A stretch of 64,000 nt of DNA, taken from positions 62,001-126,000 of the forward strand of contig NZ_BDBF01000018.1 in NCBI RefSeq assembly GCF_001612845.1. Direction: 5' to 3'. Below, piece by piece: positions 41,395 through 50,775 of the stretch. The position numbers and the translations under genes are program-made. This DNA comes from Nocardia elegans NBRC 108235. Lineage in GTDB: Bacteria; Actinomycetota; Actinomycetes; Mycobacteriales; Mycobacteriaceae. The notes beneath the pieces are model-generated. The model was given only the letters and a program-made list of their open reading frames with translations, did not search any database and had not been told where the DNA came from. Every line of letters starts with the position of its first letter. The first letter of the stretch is position 1.

Positions 41395-42003
41395 TCACAT
41401 CTGGCCGAACCCGACGATACCGCCAACCACCGCCGGGTCGTAACGGTGAATGCGCACCGAACCGCGCTCGTTACCGCCGATCGTGGTCAGGGTGTGGTCA
41501 CCGGCGGCCAGCACGATATTCGTGTGCTGCCCGAACGGACTGCCGGGCGCGTAGATCACCACATCGCCCGGGCGTGGCGAATATCCGGAACCCAGCGCCG
41601 AGAATCGGCCGTTCGCTTCGAAATACTGCTGCAGCGTCGCCACACCGGGAATCCGCCACGATCCGGAATTCGGATTGGACAGCGGCCGGCCGGCCTGACG
41701 CATGGTCCAGCTGACGAAATCTGCACACCACGGCTCATCCGCGCCCTGTGCGTATTCGGGTCCGTCGCCGGGGTGTGCGTATTCCGTGCGCAGGACCGCG
41801 ACGATGCGACCGCGATCCGAATCCAGCGCGCTCACATCGATATCCGGGAAATCGTCGAGCCGCTGCCCGGCGATGGCGGCGGTGCGATCGTGCCACCAGG
41901 GCAGAGCCACCACGACTCCCACTGCCAGCACGCCGATCACCACCAGCGCCGCCGGCAACACCCAGCGAGTACGCCCGAGCCTTCGAGCACCTGTGGCACT
42001 CAT
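41395..42003 (-). CDS. Membrane-anchored CHAP-domain peptidase/amidase-like protein
   Basis: The 202-residue protein has one N-terminal membrane helix (WVLPAALVVIGVLAVGVVVALPWW) and an external CHAP domain with the catalytic cysteine in PWCADFVSW and the histidine in GQHTNIVLA. CHAP domains cleave peptidoglycan peptides or trypanothione-type amides. The GSGYSPRPGDVVIYAP segment is typical. The start is the ATG at 42003. It is divergent from the transporter operon (178-bp gap) and about 70 bp from the duplicated hypothetical gene on the same strand. No sorting or cell-wall-binding domain is seen. Confidence 0.85.
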   Translation of the reverse strand: MSATGARRLGRTRWVLPAALVVIGVLAVGVVVALPWWHDRTAAIAGQRLDDFPDIDVSALDSDRGRIVAVLRTEYAHPGDGPEYAQGADEPWCADFVSWTMRQAGRPLSNPNSGSWRIPGVATLQQYFEANGRFSALGSGYSPRPGDVVIYAPGSPFGQHTNIVLAAGDHTLTTIGGNERGSVRIHRYDPAVVGGIVGFGQM

Positions 42004-42167
42004 GAATCCCTCCGTCCCCGACCGGAAATCGGCCTCCTGAGGTATAGGACGTACGAGAGACCGTCAGGGTTCCGCCGCTTCCGGCGCCGGTACACACACG
42101 CCGGTCTCGCTCGTTTCCTGCGCCCGCGCCGCGGGATCGATAGACTGCTCGGACGCCGCCGAGCTCT

Positions 42168-42173
42168 GGGAGG
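42168..42173 (+). promoter_or_regulatory. Ribosome binding site that decides a CTG start
   Basis: GGGAGG at 42168-42173 stands 8 nt before CTG at 42182. In the frame of the permease there is no ATG, GTG or TTG between the in-frame stop at 42038-42040 and the GTG at 42206, and that GTG has no ribosome site. Starting at CTG restores an N-terminus (LDTLWTFLVDHR) like that of related permeases. Confidence 0.6.
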
Positions 42174-42181
42174 TCATCGCC

Positions 42182-42824
42182 CTGGATACTCTGTGGACCT
42201 TTCTGGTGGACCATCGCAGACAACTGCTCACCGATTCCTATCTGCATGTTTCGGCCGTCGTGCAGTCCGTGCTGATCGCGACCGCGGTGGCGGTGTGCCT
42301 GGGTGTCGTCGTCTATCGCAGCCCGTGGGGTTCGGCGGCGGCCACCGCGGCGGCGAGCATCGTCCTCACCGTGCCCTCGTTCGCGCTGCTGGGACTGCTC
42401 ATTCCCGTGCTGGGCCTCGGCGTGCGGCCGACGGTCACCGCGCTGGTGCTGTACGCGCTGCTGCCGATTCTGCGCAACACGATCATCGGGCTGGCATCGG
42501 TGAATCCGGCGGTCTCGGACGCCGCGCGCGGGGTCGGCATGAACCGCGCCCGGATCCTCGCCTGGATCGAAATGCCGCTGGCGTGGCCGTCGATTCTGGC
42601 CGGAATGCGGATCAGCACCCAGATGAGCATGGGCATTCTGGCGATGGCCGCCTATGCGAAGGGGCCGGGTCTGGGCAATCTGATCTTCACCGGCCTGGCC
42701 CGGCTGGGCAGTCCGACCGCCGTCCCGCAGGCACTGTCCGGCACGGTGCTGATCATCGTGCTGGCCCTGCTGCTCGATGCCGTCCTCGTGGGCATCGGCC
42801 GGCTCACCACCTCGAGGGGAATCC

Positions 42825-42832
<8 letters not shown>
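42182..42832 (+). CDS. Glycine betaine/choline-type ABC transporter permease 1 (OpuCB/ProW-like)
   Basis: The protein of about 216 residues has five to six membrane helices and the BPD_transp_1 loop VNPAVSDAARGVGMNRARILAWIEMPLAWPSILAGMRIS, the EAA-type motif that contacts the ATPase. It is first in a four-gene operon: permease, ATPase, permease, substrate-binding lipoprotein. The arrangement imports betaine, choline, carnitine or other osmolytes. The likely start is CTG at 42182, as set by the ribosome site. GTG at 42206 is the canonical alternative. Its stop overlaps the ATPase start by 8 bp. Confidence 0.85.
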
Positions 42833-44011
<1,179 letters not shown>

Positions 44012-44015
<4 letters not shown>

Positions 44016-44767
44016 GTCCCGTTCAGCGACACGAGCGCCGCGCCGACCGGATCCGGTTGTTCGCCCAGCCGGTGCTGGCCTTGGCCCTGGCGGCCGGCGT
44101 GCTGGTGTGGGCCTTCGACCGCACCCTCACCGCGACGCAGCAGGCCAGTATCAATCCCACCACGATCGGCACCGTGGTCCGCCAGCATGTGGCGATCACC
44201 GCGACCGTGGTGCTGATCGTCGTCGTGGTGTCGGTTCCGTTGGGCACCTTGCTGACTCGGCCACGCTACCGGCGCCTCACTCCCCTGTTCGTCGGCATCG
44301 CCAACATCGGTGCGGCGGCGCCGGCGATCGGCCTGATCGTGCTCACCTATCTGTGGACCGAGAAGACCGGCTTCTGGGTGGGTGTCGCGCCGATCGCCTT
44401 CTACGCGCTACTTCCGGTGCTGCGCAATACGATTCTGGGATATCAGCAGGTCGATCCCGCTCTCGTCGACGCCGGACGAGGGCAGGGCATGTCGGCGACG
44501 ACGGTGCTGCGCCGGATCGAATTCCCGCTCGCGGTGCCCTACATCCTGGCCGGGCTGCGCACCTCGCTGGTGCTGGCCGTCGGCACGGCCACGCTCTCTT
44601 TCCTGGTCAGCGCCGGCGGTCTGGGCATTCTGATCGACACCGGCTACAAGCTGCGCGACAACGTGACGCTGTGGGTGGGAGCGATCCTCGCGGTGGCCCT
44701 CGCACTGCTCGTCGACTGGCTGGGGGCGCTGGCCGAACAGTTCCTCGGACCGCGGGGGCTGCGATGA
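44012..44767 (+). CDS. Glycine betaine/choline-type ABC transporter permease 2 (OpuCD/ProW-like)
   Basis: The 251-residue permease has an N-terminal membrane helix (LFAQPVLALALAAGVLVWAF), a periplasmic stretch and five further helices, with the coupling loop VDPALVDAGRGQGMSATTVLRRIEFPLAVPYILAGLRTS. It pairs with the product of the first gene in the heterodimeric channel. The ATG overlaps the ATPase stop by 4 bp and its own stop overlaps the next gene by 4 bp (44764-44767). Confidence 0.92.
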
Positions 44768-45756
44768 AGCGGCGAGCACGGCACCTCGGACGCAGCGCGG
44801 CCACCGCGGCGGCGACACTGCTGGTCGCCGTGGTCGCCGCCTGCGGTCTCGAGGCCGGTGGCGCCGTGCCGCTGCCGGTCGGGCCGGGCAGTATCGAGCC
44901 GATTCCCGCCCTCGACGGTGTGCGGATCACCGTGGGCTCCAAGGATTTCACCGAACAGAACATCCTCGGCTACCTCATCGAATTCGCGCTCACAGCGGCT
45001 GGCGCTCAGGTCCGTGACCTCACCAATATCACCGGATCCAACAGCCTGCGCGATGCGCAATTGCACGGACAGGTCGATGTCGCCTACGACTACACCGGGA
45101 CCGGATGGATCAATTACCTGGGTAACGAGACGCCGATTCCGGACTCCACCCGGCAATTCGAGGCGGTGCGCGATACGGATCTCGCACAACACGGCATGGT
45201 GTGGGCCGATCCGGCCCCGATGAACAACACCTACACCATGGTCACCAATGCGGGCAGTGCCGCCCGCACCGGCGCGAAGACGATTTCCGACTATGCCCGT
45301 CTGGTGAATACCGATCCGAGCACCGGATCGACCTGCCTCGGCACCGAATTCAGCGTCCGGCAGGACGGATTTCCGGGTCTGGCCCGCAAATACGGTATCG
45401 ACCTCGGTAAGGTGCACAAGCAGATCATGCAGGATTCGCTCGTGTACTCGGCCACGGCGAACGGCACCTGTCAATTCGGCGACGTCACCGCGACCGACGG
45501 CCGCACCAAAGCACTGAATCTGGTACAGCTCGCCGACGATCTGAACTTCTTCCCCAAATACAATGCGGCACTGGTGATGCGGAAATCGTTCGCCGACGCG
45601 CATCCCCAGGTGGCGCAGGTGATGGCGCCGATCTCCGCGCTGCTCACCAACGAGACGATCACCGAGTTGAACCGCAAGGTCGACGTCGACGGCGCCGAAC
45701 CGGCCACCGTCGCGCGCGATTGGCTGATCCGGCAGGGGTTCGTCACCGCGGGCTGA
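44764..45756 (+). CDS. Glycine betaine/choline-type substrate-binding lipoprotein (OpuCC-like)
   Basis: The 330-residue protein has a lipoprotein signal (LLVAVVAACGLEAGG) and an OpuAC-type solute-binding domain: ITVGSKDFTEQNILGYLIEFAL, VDVAYDYTGTGWINYLG, PAPMNNTYTMV, CQFGDVTATDGRTKALNLVQLADDLNFFPKYNAALVM. It would capture the osmolyte outside the membrane and deliver it to the two permeases. The start codon overlaps the previous stop as ATGA. It ends 2 bp before the 3' end of the next, convergent gene. Confidence 0.92.
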   Translation: MKRRARHLGRSAATAAATLLVAVVAACGLEAGGAVPLPVGPGSIEPIPALDGVRITVGSKDFTEQNILGYLIEFALTAAGAQVRDLTNITGSNSLRDAQLHGQVDVAYDYTGTGWINYLGNETPIPDSTRQFEAVRDTDLAQHGMVWADPAPMNNTYTMVTNAGSAARTGAKTISDYARLVNTDPSTGSTCLGTEFSVRQDGFPGLARKYGIDLGKVHKQIMQDSLVYSATANGTCQFGDVTATDGRTKALNLVQLADDLNFFPKYNAALVMRKSFADAHPQVAQVMAPISALLTNETITELNRKVDVDGAEPATVARDWLIRQGFVTAG

Positions 45757-45758
45757 GA

Positions 45759-46322
45759 TCAGGCGAGCGCCGTGCGCACCGCCAGCCAGCGGCCGCCCGG
45801 GTCGGCGTAGCCGTGGTACATCAGCGGAATCCGTTGGTCCACACCGAAATAGCGGAAGACGGCCAGCATCGCCTGCCGCACGGAGTAGTCGGCGAAATCG
45901 TCGATGCGGCGCGGGCCGATCGCATGTTCGGGCAGTGCGGCCAGTCGCGCCATCTCCTCCGAATCGCACACGTCGAGGCCCATCGGCCCGTCGGCGATGT
46001 AGTGATCATGGAAGATATGGCGCATCGCCGAGGTATCGGAGCGTCGAGAAGCGCAGGGCAGCAACCGGATTGCCGCACCGGGCAGGCTGGGCGCTTCCAG
46101 GGCGGCGGTCAGCTCGGGATCCGGCGCCGGCACATCACGCACCGGAACCTGTTCGAGCAGATGCAGCATGGAGGCGCCCCGCACCCGCGGCTCGGGCACC
46201 AGGAACAGACTCACCATCGGGCCGGTATGGGCGGCATCGGTCAGGCATATCCGCGTATGGGATCGATCGCGCGCTCGCGGCGCGGCGGGTGTGGACGGGG
46301 GCGTGGGGATCCGGTCGGACAT
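45759..46322 (-). CDS. Hypothetical protein, 187 aa
   Basis: I do not recognise this soluble protein. It has a proline-rich N-terminus (IPTPPSTPAAPRARDRS), then a compact region with MVSLFLVPEPRVRGASMLHLLEQVPV, HIFHDHYIADGPMGLDVCDSEEMARL and DFADYSVRQAMLAVFRYFGVDQRIPLMYHGYADPGGRWLAVR. A group of histidines in HIFHDHY could bind metal, which is speculative. The start is the ATG at 46322 with AGGAG nearby. The 193 bp between it and the next gene (46323-46515) contain no supported gene. Confidence 0.7.
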   Translation of the reverse strand: MSDRIPTPPSTPAAPRARDRSHTRICLTDAAHTGPMVSLFLVPEPRVRGASMLHLLEQVPVRDVPAPDPELTAALEAPSLPGAAIRLLPCASRRSDTSAMRHIFHDHYIADGPMGLDVCDSEEMARLAALPEHAIGPRRIDDFADYSVRQAMLAVFRYFGVDQRIPLMYHGYADPGGRWLAVRTALA

Positions 46323-46515
46323 GCGGTCTCCTGGAGGGGAGGGCGATCGACCCTCCCGCGAACGCGCTGGTACGAGGTCCGAAGCATGCGCCGGCCGCCG
46401 AGTTACCCGACTCGGACCGATCTCCTCGACGTCCGACCGTTGTGCCATGAATTATAGGAGCCGGGGACACGACGCGACATCCGGAATTCGCTATCCGGTT
46501 GCTTCCGGGGTGCGA

Positions 46516-47181
46516 TCAGGCGTTCAGCAACCGGGGCAGACCGGCCAGCTCCGAGTCGATGCGCCGGCGCACCGCCGGCCATTCCTCGTCCAGGATGGAA
46601 TAGAACGCGGTACTGCGCACGGTTCCGTCCAGACCGCGCGAATGCGCCCGCCGGACGCCGTCGCTGGTCGCCCCCAACCGCTCGATCGCCATGCGCGAGC
46701 GCACATTTCGCACATCGGCGCGCAGCGCGATCCGGCGGACCCGCCACACGTCGAAGGCGTGCTCGAGCAGCAACAATTTCGATTCCAGATTGATACCGGC
46801 GCCGCGCGCCTGCGAGCAGAGCCAGGTATTGCCGATCTCGGCGGCGTCGGGCACCGCGAGCAGCGGATCTCCGGTCGGCATACCGTGCACGATGGGCCAC
46901 ACCAGCGGCCCCTGCCAGTAGTCGAAGCGGTTGAAGCGCGTCGAGCCCAGTACCCGGTTGTCGGCCGTCGCGACGACCGCGAAGGCCAGCGCCGAACCGA
47001 CGGCGTGCGCCGCCGCGGCCTGTGCGACGTAGTCCGCGGCCTCGGCCCGGCCGTGCGGTACGGGGGTGAACGCGAACGCGTCGCGATCCTCGGCGCCCGC
47101 CTCGGCGAGCCCCGGAACATGGTGCGGTGCCAAAGGTTCCAGCCGCACGAGGCGGCCGGTCAGGATGACGGGTGCAGGCAC
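46516..47181 (-). CDS. GNAT-family N-acetyltransferase (RimJ/RimL type)
   Basis: The 221-residue protein has the acetyltransferase layout LTGRLVRLEPLAPHHVPGLAEAG at the start, FAVVATADNRVLGSTRFNRFDYW, a GNTWLCSQARGAGINLESKLLLLEHAFD acetyl-CoA loop, and RIALRADVRNVRSRMAIERLGATSDGVRRAH. This is the subgroup that acetylates protein N-termini, amino acids or antibiotics. The GTG at 47181 has GAGGGAAC upstream. The longer frame is rejected. No neighbour hints at the substrate. Confidence 0.87.
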   Translation of the reverse strand: MPAPVILTGRLVRLEPLAPHHVPGLAEAGAEDRDAFAFTPVPHGRAEAADYVAQAAAAHAVGSALAFAVVATADNRVLGSTRFNRFDYWQGPLVWPIVHGMPTGDPLLAVPDAAEIGNTWLCSQARGAGINLESKLLLLEHAFDVWRVRRIALRADVRNVRSRMAIERLGATSDGVRRAHSRGLDGTVRSTAFYSILDEEWPAVRRRIDSELAGLPRLLNA

Positions 47182-47523
47182 GTTCCCTCGATCTTTCGGG
47201 ACGGACTCCGGTAACGCCCAACGATCGTCACACCGGCCCACAACGCTCCGGATCGACGACCAGTCCTGGCGCGCCGGCAGCAGCATCGGACAGTGAGATG
47301 AACGATAACCGAACGTGTGCCGTCGAGAATGCAGGTCTGGCGTAAATTTAACGGGATTGCTCGCGTGTCGCTCGGCGCGTCGCAGCCGGCCCGCCGGGGC
47401 GATTCCCGAGGCGATTTTCGGTGCGTTCGCCCCGGTTATCGGGTCGACACGAAACCGTTGCCGCGAGTGGCGGACTCATCCGCAGGTGCCGTCGTAGCCT
47501 GGGATGAGCGAACGGGGGGCGTC
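47182..47523. other. Divergent gap between the acetyltransferase and HAD-like genes
   Basis: The 342-bp region is less GC-rich near 47290-47360 (TAAATTTAACGGG) and probably carries both divergent promoters. An in-frame extension upstream of 47524 has no family resemblance. I see no other gene, repeat or strong palindrome. Confidence 0.4.
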
Positions 47524-48078
47524 ATGACCGAAACATCACGGGCCGCGATCCTGCTCGATGTCGACGGCCCCCTCAATCCCTACCCCCGGCCCACGCACCC
47601 ACCCCCGCACGGCTACCGGCCTTATGTGTTGCAGCACAGCATCATTCCCGCGATTCCGCCCATCGATCAGCAGGTGCTGCTCGACGCGGCCGTCGGCTCG
47701 CGGCTACTGGAACTGGCCGACATCACCGATGCCGAACTGGTGTGGGCGACCGCGTGGGAATATGCGGCGAATACGGTCCTCGGTCCCGTCCTCGGCCTGC
47801 CGCCGCTGGAGGTGATCATCTTCGAGGACACCGGAATTCGGCATCGCGAGGGCCACCACGGCAAGCTTCCGACCATCGACCGCTGGGCCGGACGCCGGCC
47901 GCTGTGCTGGTTCGACGACGAATTCCAGCCCGCCGACCAGGGCTGGGCCGAGCGCCGCACCGCCACCGTCGCCCCGACCCTGCTCGTCCCGGTCGACCGC
48001 CACACCGGTTTGACGCCCGACCACCTCGAGCTCGCCCGGGCGTTCCTGGAGCCGCTTCGCGGGCCGCGAACTCGCTAG
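47524..48078 (+). CDS. HAD-like domain protein
   Basis: The 184-residue protein opens AAILLDVDGPLNPYPRP, which fits HAD motif I (DxDGxxN), and has LVWATAWEYAAN and RPLCWFDDEF, which resemble motifs II and IV of secondary-active-site HAD proteins. HAD members hydrolyse phosphate esters; the substrate is unknown. The ATG at 47524 follows GGGGGG. Its stop overlaps the stop region of the convergent flavoprotein gene by 4 bp (48075-48078). Confidence 0.75.
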   Translation: MTETSRAAILLDVDGPLNPYPRPTHPPPHGYRPYVLQHSIIPAIPPIDQQVLLDAAVGSRLLELADITDAELVWATAWEYAANTVLGPVLGLPPLEVIIFEDTGIRHREGHHGKLPTIDRWAGRRPLCWFDDEFQPADQGWAERRTATVAPTLLVPVDRHTGLTPDHLELARAFLEPLRGPRTR

Positions 48079-49433
48079 AGCGGCGGCAGACGCAACAGCG
48101 CCGCCACCGCCTTGGAGGCGCTCTGAACAGCGCTTTCCATGGTGGCCGACCAGTCGGTGCTGGTCCAGTCCCCGGCCAGCATGAGGGTGGGCACCGAGGT
48201 GCGCTGATCGGGTCGCAGGCCGTCGGTGCCGAGGGCCTGGGAGAAGGTCGCCTTCGGCATCTTGACCACGTGGCCGTGCACCACCCGCGCCTCGGCCGCC
48301 TCGGGGTAGTAGCGGCGCAGCAGGTCCATCTGCTCGTCGATGATGTCGTCGCTGCTCTTGTGGATCTGTTCGTAGGCGCCGCTGGTGGTCAGGCAGTACA
48401 GCCAGGTGCCGTTCGGTTCGCGGCCGTGCATGCGCTGCCGGTCGAACACCTCGTCGATCACCCCCGTCCCGCCGATGATCGCCTCCATCGCACTGCGGGT
48501 GCCGAGCGGCCGGTCCAGATACAGATTGGTGCTGACGATGGGCGTGGCACCCAATTTGTCTGCCGCGGCGTAGATTTCGGCGTGTTCGGGGAGATCGTCG
48601 AGCAGGCCGTGGATCCGGGAATTGGGTACGGCGCAGATCACGGCATCGGCCGGGACCGTGGTGCCGTCCACCAGTTCGACACCGGTCACCGCGCCGTCCA
48701 CGATCCGGATCCGGTCCGCCACCGCGCGATAACGGACCTCGACCCCGTGGCGGCGGAACACCTCCTCCGCACCGGTGATGTAGAGCGTGTCGAGATCGAC
48801 GGTCGGATAGCCGATGGTGACCGCGCGCCGATCCCGCACTCCCAGCCGGATGCCGGTGGCCAGCACATCGGCGAAGACCTTCGCGCATTCCCGCTGCACC
48901 GGCTCGGCGGCGATGCCCAGTGCCAGCCAATCCCACAGCGCCTCACGCGCTTTCGCGGGCATACCGATGCGCTCGAACCACTGCTCGGTGGTGATGTCGG
49001 CCAGATCCGCGGGCTGGAACAGACACTGCAGACCCAACCGCATCGTCGCCCGCGCCGCGGCCAGCCGCTCGCCCAACCCGGCATCCGGATGTGCGCCCAG
49101 CAGTGTGCCGAAGGCCCGGATACCTCTGGTGTGCAACGCCGTTGCGCGTCCGCCCGGCCAGCGCAGCGTTCCCCCGGTGGGAAATTCCAGATATTTCTCG
49201 GTGCCGACACTCGCCAGATACCGGAAGAGGTGGTGGTAGCCGCTGGCGATCACGTGCTGACCGTTGTCGGGCGTATCGCCGACCTCGGCGACCGTCATCG
49301 CCTGGGTGCGGCCACCGAGCCGGGCCCGGCGCTCCAGCAGCGTCACCCGCTTCCCGGCCTCGGCCAGCCAGACAGCCGACGCCAGCCCGGCCAGACCACC
49401 ACCGATCACCACGAACCGACGAGCGTCGTTCAT
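48075..49433 (-). CDS. FAD-dependent amine oxidase/desaturase-like protein (HpnE type)
   Basis: The 452-residue flavoprotein has the dinucleotide motif FVVIGGGLAGLASAVWLAEAGKRVTLLERRARLGGRT and a C-terminal FAD loop LMLAGDWTSTDWSATMESAVQSASKA. Sequence (HVIASGYHHLFRYLASVG, LHTRGIRAFGTLLG) resembles hydroxysqualene dehydroxylase HpnE and carotenoid desaturases. HpnE removes a hydroxyl in squalene formation, but the partner genes hpnC and hpnD are not in the window. The ATG at 49433 has GGAGG upstream. It is divergent from the small gene at 49663, and a 12-bp inverted repeat lies in between. Confidence 0.82.
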   Translation of the reverse strand: MNDARRFVVIGGGLAGLASAVWLAEAGKRVTLLERRARLGGRTQAMTVAEVGDTPDNGQHVIASGYHHLFRYLASVGTEKYLEFPTGGTLRWPGGRATALHTRGIRAFGTLLGAHPDAGLGERLAAARATMRLGLQCLFQPADLADITTEQWFERIGMPAKAREALWDWLALGIAAEPVQRECAKVFADVLATGIRLGVRDRRAVTIGYPTVDLDTLYITGAEEVFRRHGVEVRYRAVADRIRIVDGAVTGVELVDGTTVPADAVICAVPNSRIHGLLDDLPEHAEIYAAADKLGATPIVSTNLYLDRPLGTRSAMEAIIGGTGVIDEVFDRQRMHGREPNGTWLYCLTTSGAYEQIHKSSDDIIDEQMDLLRRYYPEAAEARVVHGHVVKMPKATFSQALGTDGLRPDQRTSVPTLMLAGDWTSTDWSATMESAVQSASKAVAALLRLPPL

Positions 49434-49565
49434 TCGAACCTCCATGCGCGACAGCGGGTTTCGCCCCCCCGGCGACCTCGATCCGAAGGCCGAGCCGCAC
49501 CGAGCCGGTTCCGATCACTGTAGGCAGCCGGACATCGACGGTCAACGGTGAGTGAAATGTTGTCA

Positions 49566-49630
49566 CATTCTCTCGCCCAACTCATGGGAAGCGACGGCGC
49601 CCGATGCCGCGGCACCGAGGCGAGAGAATG
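49566..49630. promoter_or_regulatory. Widely spaced 12-bp inverted repeat in a divergent promoter region
   Basis: CATTCTCTCGCC at 49566-49577 and its exact complement at 49619-49630 are 41 bp apart. The pair lies 33 bp before the GTG at 49663 and about 130 bp upstream of the divergent flavoprotein start. It may be a pair of half sites for one regulator. Confidence 0.5.
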
Positions 49631-49662
49631 GTCGTCCGAACCGATGAACACCAGGAGGCACA

Positions 49663-49947
49663 GTGCAATTCATGGTTCTTTCCCGGCGCCGCACCGAATC
49701 GTTCACCGACGCGGATTTCGAGAAAGTACTACCGGCCGAGACCGACCACGTCCGCAAGCTCTATCTCGACGGCGTCGTCCGCCAGATCTGGTTGCGCGGC
49801 GATATCGCCGGTGCCTGCTTCACCATCGAGGCGGCCGATGCCGAAGAGGCGAATGCGATCGTCGCGGAACTGCCCATGGCCGCGGCCGGAGTCTCCGAAT
49901 TCACCGTGATTCCCTTGAGCCCGTACCGGGGTTTCGGCGGGGCCTAG
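49663..49947 (+). CDS. Muconolactone isomerase-like small protein
   Basis: The 94-residue protein (MQFMVLSRRRTESFTDADF, VRKLYLDGVVRQIWLRGDIAGACFTIEAADAEEANAIVAELPMAAAGVSEFTVIPLSPYRGFG) fits the ferredoxin-like fold of the muconolactone delta-isomerase/YciI group. Whether it is catalytic is unknown. AGGAGG lies four bases before a GTG at 49663, and an ATG follows at 49672 at a longer distance, so the GTG is preferred. It is 63 bp upstream of an SDR gene that has its own operator. Confidence 0.72.
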   Translation: MQFMVLSRRRTESFTDADFEKVLPAETDHVRKLYLDGVVRQIWLRGDIAGACFTIEAADAEEANAIVAELPMAAAGVSEFTVIPLSPYRGFGGA

Positions 49948-49967
49948 CCGAATTCGCCCCGGGCAAC

Positions 49968-49987
49968 TTTGGACTTGCTGGTCCAAA
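49968..49987. promoter_or_regulatory. 20-bp palindrome upstream of the SDR gene
   Basis: TTTGGAC and GTCCAAA are exact complements separated by 6 bp, ending 23 bp before the ATG at 50011. The gene has no recognisable ribosome site, so the palindrome probably overlaps the promoter of a leaderless transcript. The regulator is not in the immediate neighbourhood. Confidence 0.55.
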
Positions 49988-50010
49988 AAATCGCTCGTAG
50001 CTTCGGTCTC

Positions 50011-50775
50011 ATGTCACGACTCTCGGGCCGAACAGCCCTCATCACGGGTTCCACCAGCAATATCGGACGCGCCATCGCGGTGGCCTACGCCGCGGCGGGG
50101 GCGCATGTCGTCGTCTCCGGCCGCGACGACGAGCGCGGCGCGGCGGTCGTTGCCGAGATCCGCGCGGGCGGCGGCCGCGCCGACTATGTGCACGCCGACC
50201 TCGACGGCAGTGCGGCCACCGCCCGTGCGCTGGCGGATGCGGCCACCCGAGCGCTCGGTGGGCGCATCGACATCCTGGTCAACAATGCCGGGATCTTTCC
50301 GCCGGCGACCACCGCGACCGCCGACGAGCGGATGTTCGACCGCGTCTACGCCGTCAACGTCAAGGCGCCGTTCTTCCTCACCCAGGCGGTGGCTCCGGCG
50401 ATGGTCGAGGCGGGTGGCGGCGTGATCGTGAATCTCGGCTCGTGGGTGGCGCGGCTGAGCGTGCCCGTAGGCGCCCTCTACGCCTCGACCAAGGGGGCGG
50501 TGGAAACCCTCACGCGGGCGTGGTCGGCGGAGTTCGGCCCGAAAGGCGTTCGCGTCAACGCCATTTCGCCCGGCGTCGTGCTGCCGCCGGAGCGTGACGC
50601 CGCCGCCGGCGCCATGATGCACGGCACGCCCGCCGGAAGGGCCGGAACCGCCGAGGACATCGCGGCGGCCGCGGTCTTCCTGGCCTCCGACGAGGCATCG
50701 TTCGTGCACGGCACCGTCGTGGACGTCGACGGCGGGCGGACGGGTGTGGCCGTACTCGCCGGCGCGCCTACTTGA
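50011..50775 (+). CDS. Short-chain dehydrogenase/reductase
   Basis: The 254-residue classical SDR has the cofactor loop TGSTSNIG at 12-19, NNAG at 91-94, and the catalytic S144, Y157 and K161 (YASTK). C-terminal residues VDVDGGRTG are typical. An arginine after the third strand (VVVSGRDDERG) points to NADP(H). The substrate is unknown. The last 8 bases overlap the end of the convergent mycofactocin-type SDR gene. Upstream stands a TTTGGAC palindrome. Confidence 0.9.
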   Translation: MSRLSGRTALITGSTSNIGRAIAVAYAAAGAHVVVSGRDDERGAAVVAEIRAGGGRADYVHADLDGSAATARALADAATRALGGRIDILVNNAGIFPPATTATADERMFDRVYAVNVKAPFFLTQAVAPAMVEAGGGVIVNLGSWVARLSVPVGALYASTKGAVETLTRAWSAEFGPKGVRVNAISPGVVLPPERDAAAGAMMHGTPAGRAGTAEDIAAAAVFLASDEASFVHGTVVDVDGGRTGVAVLAGAPT

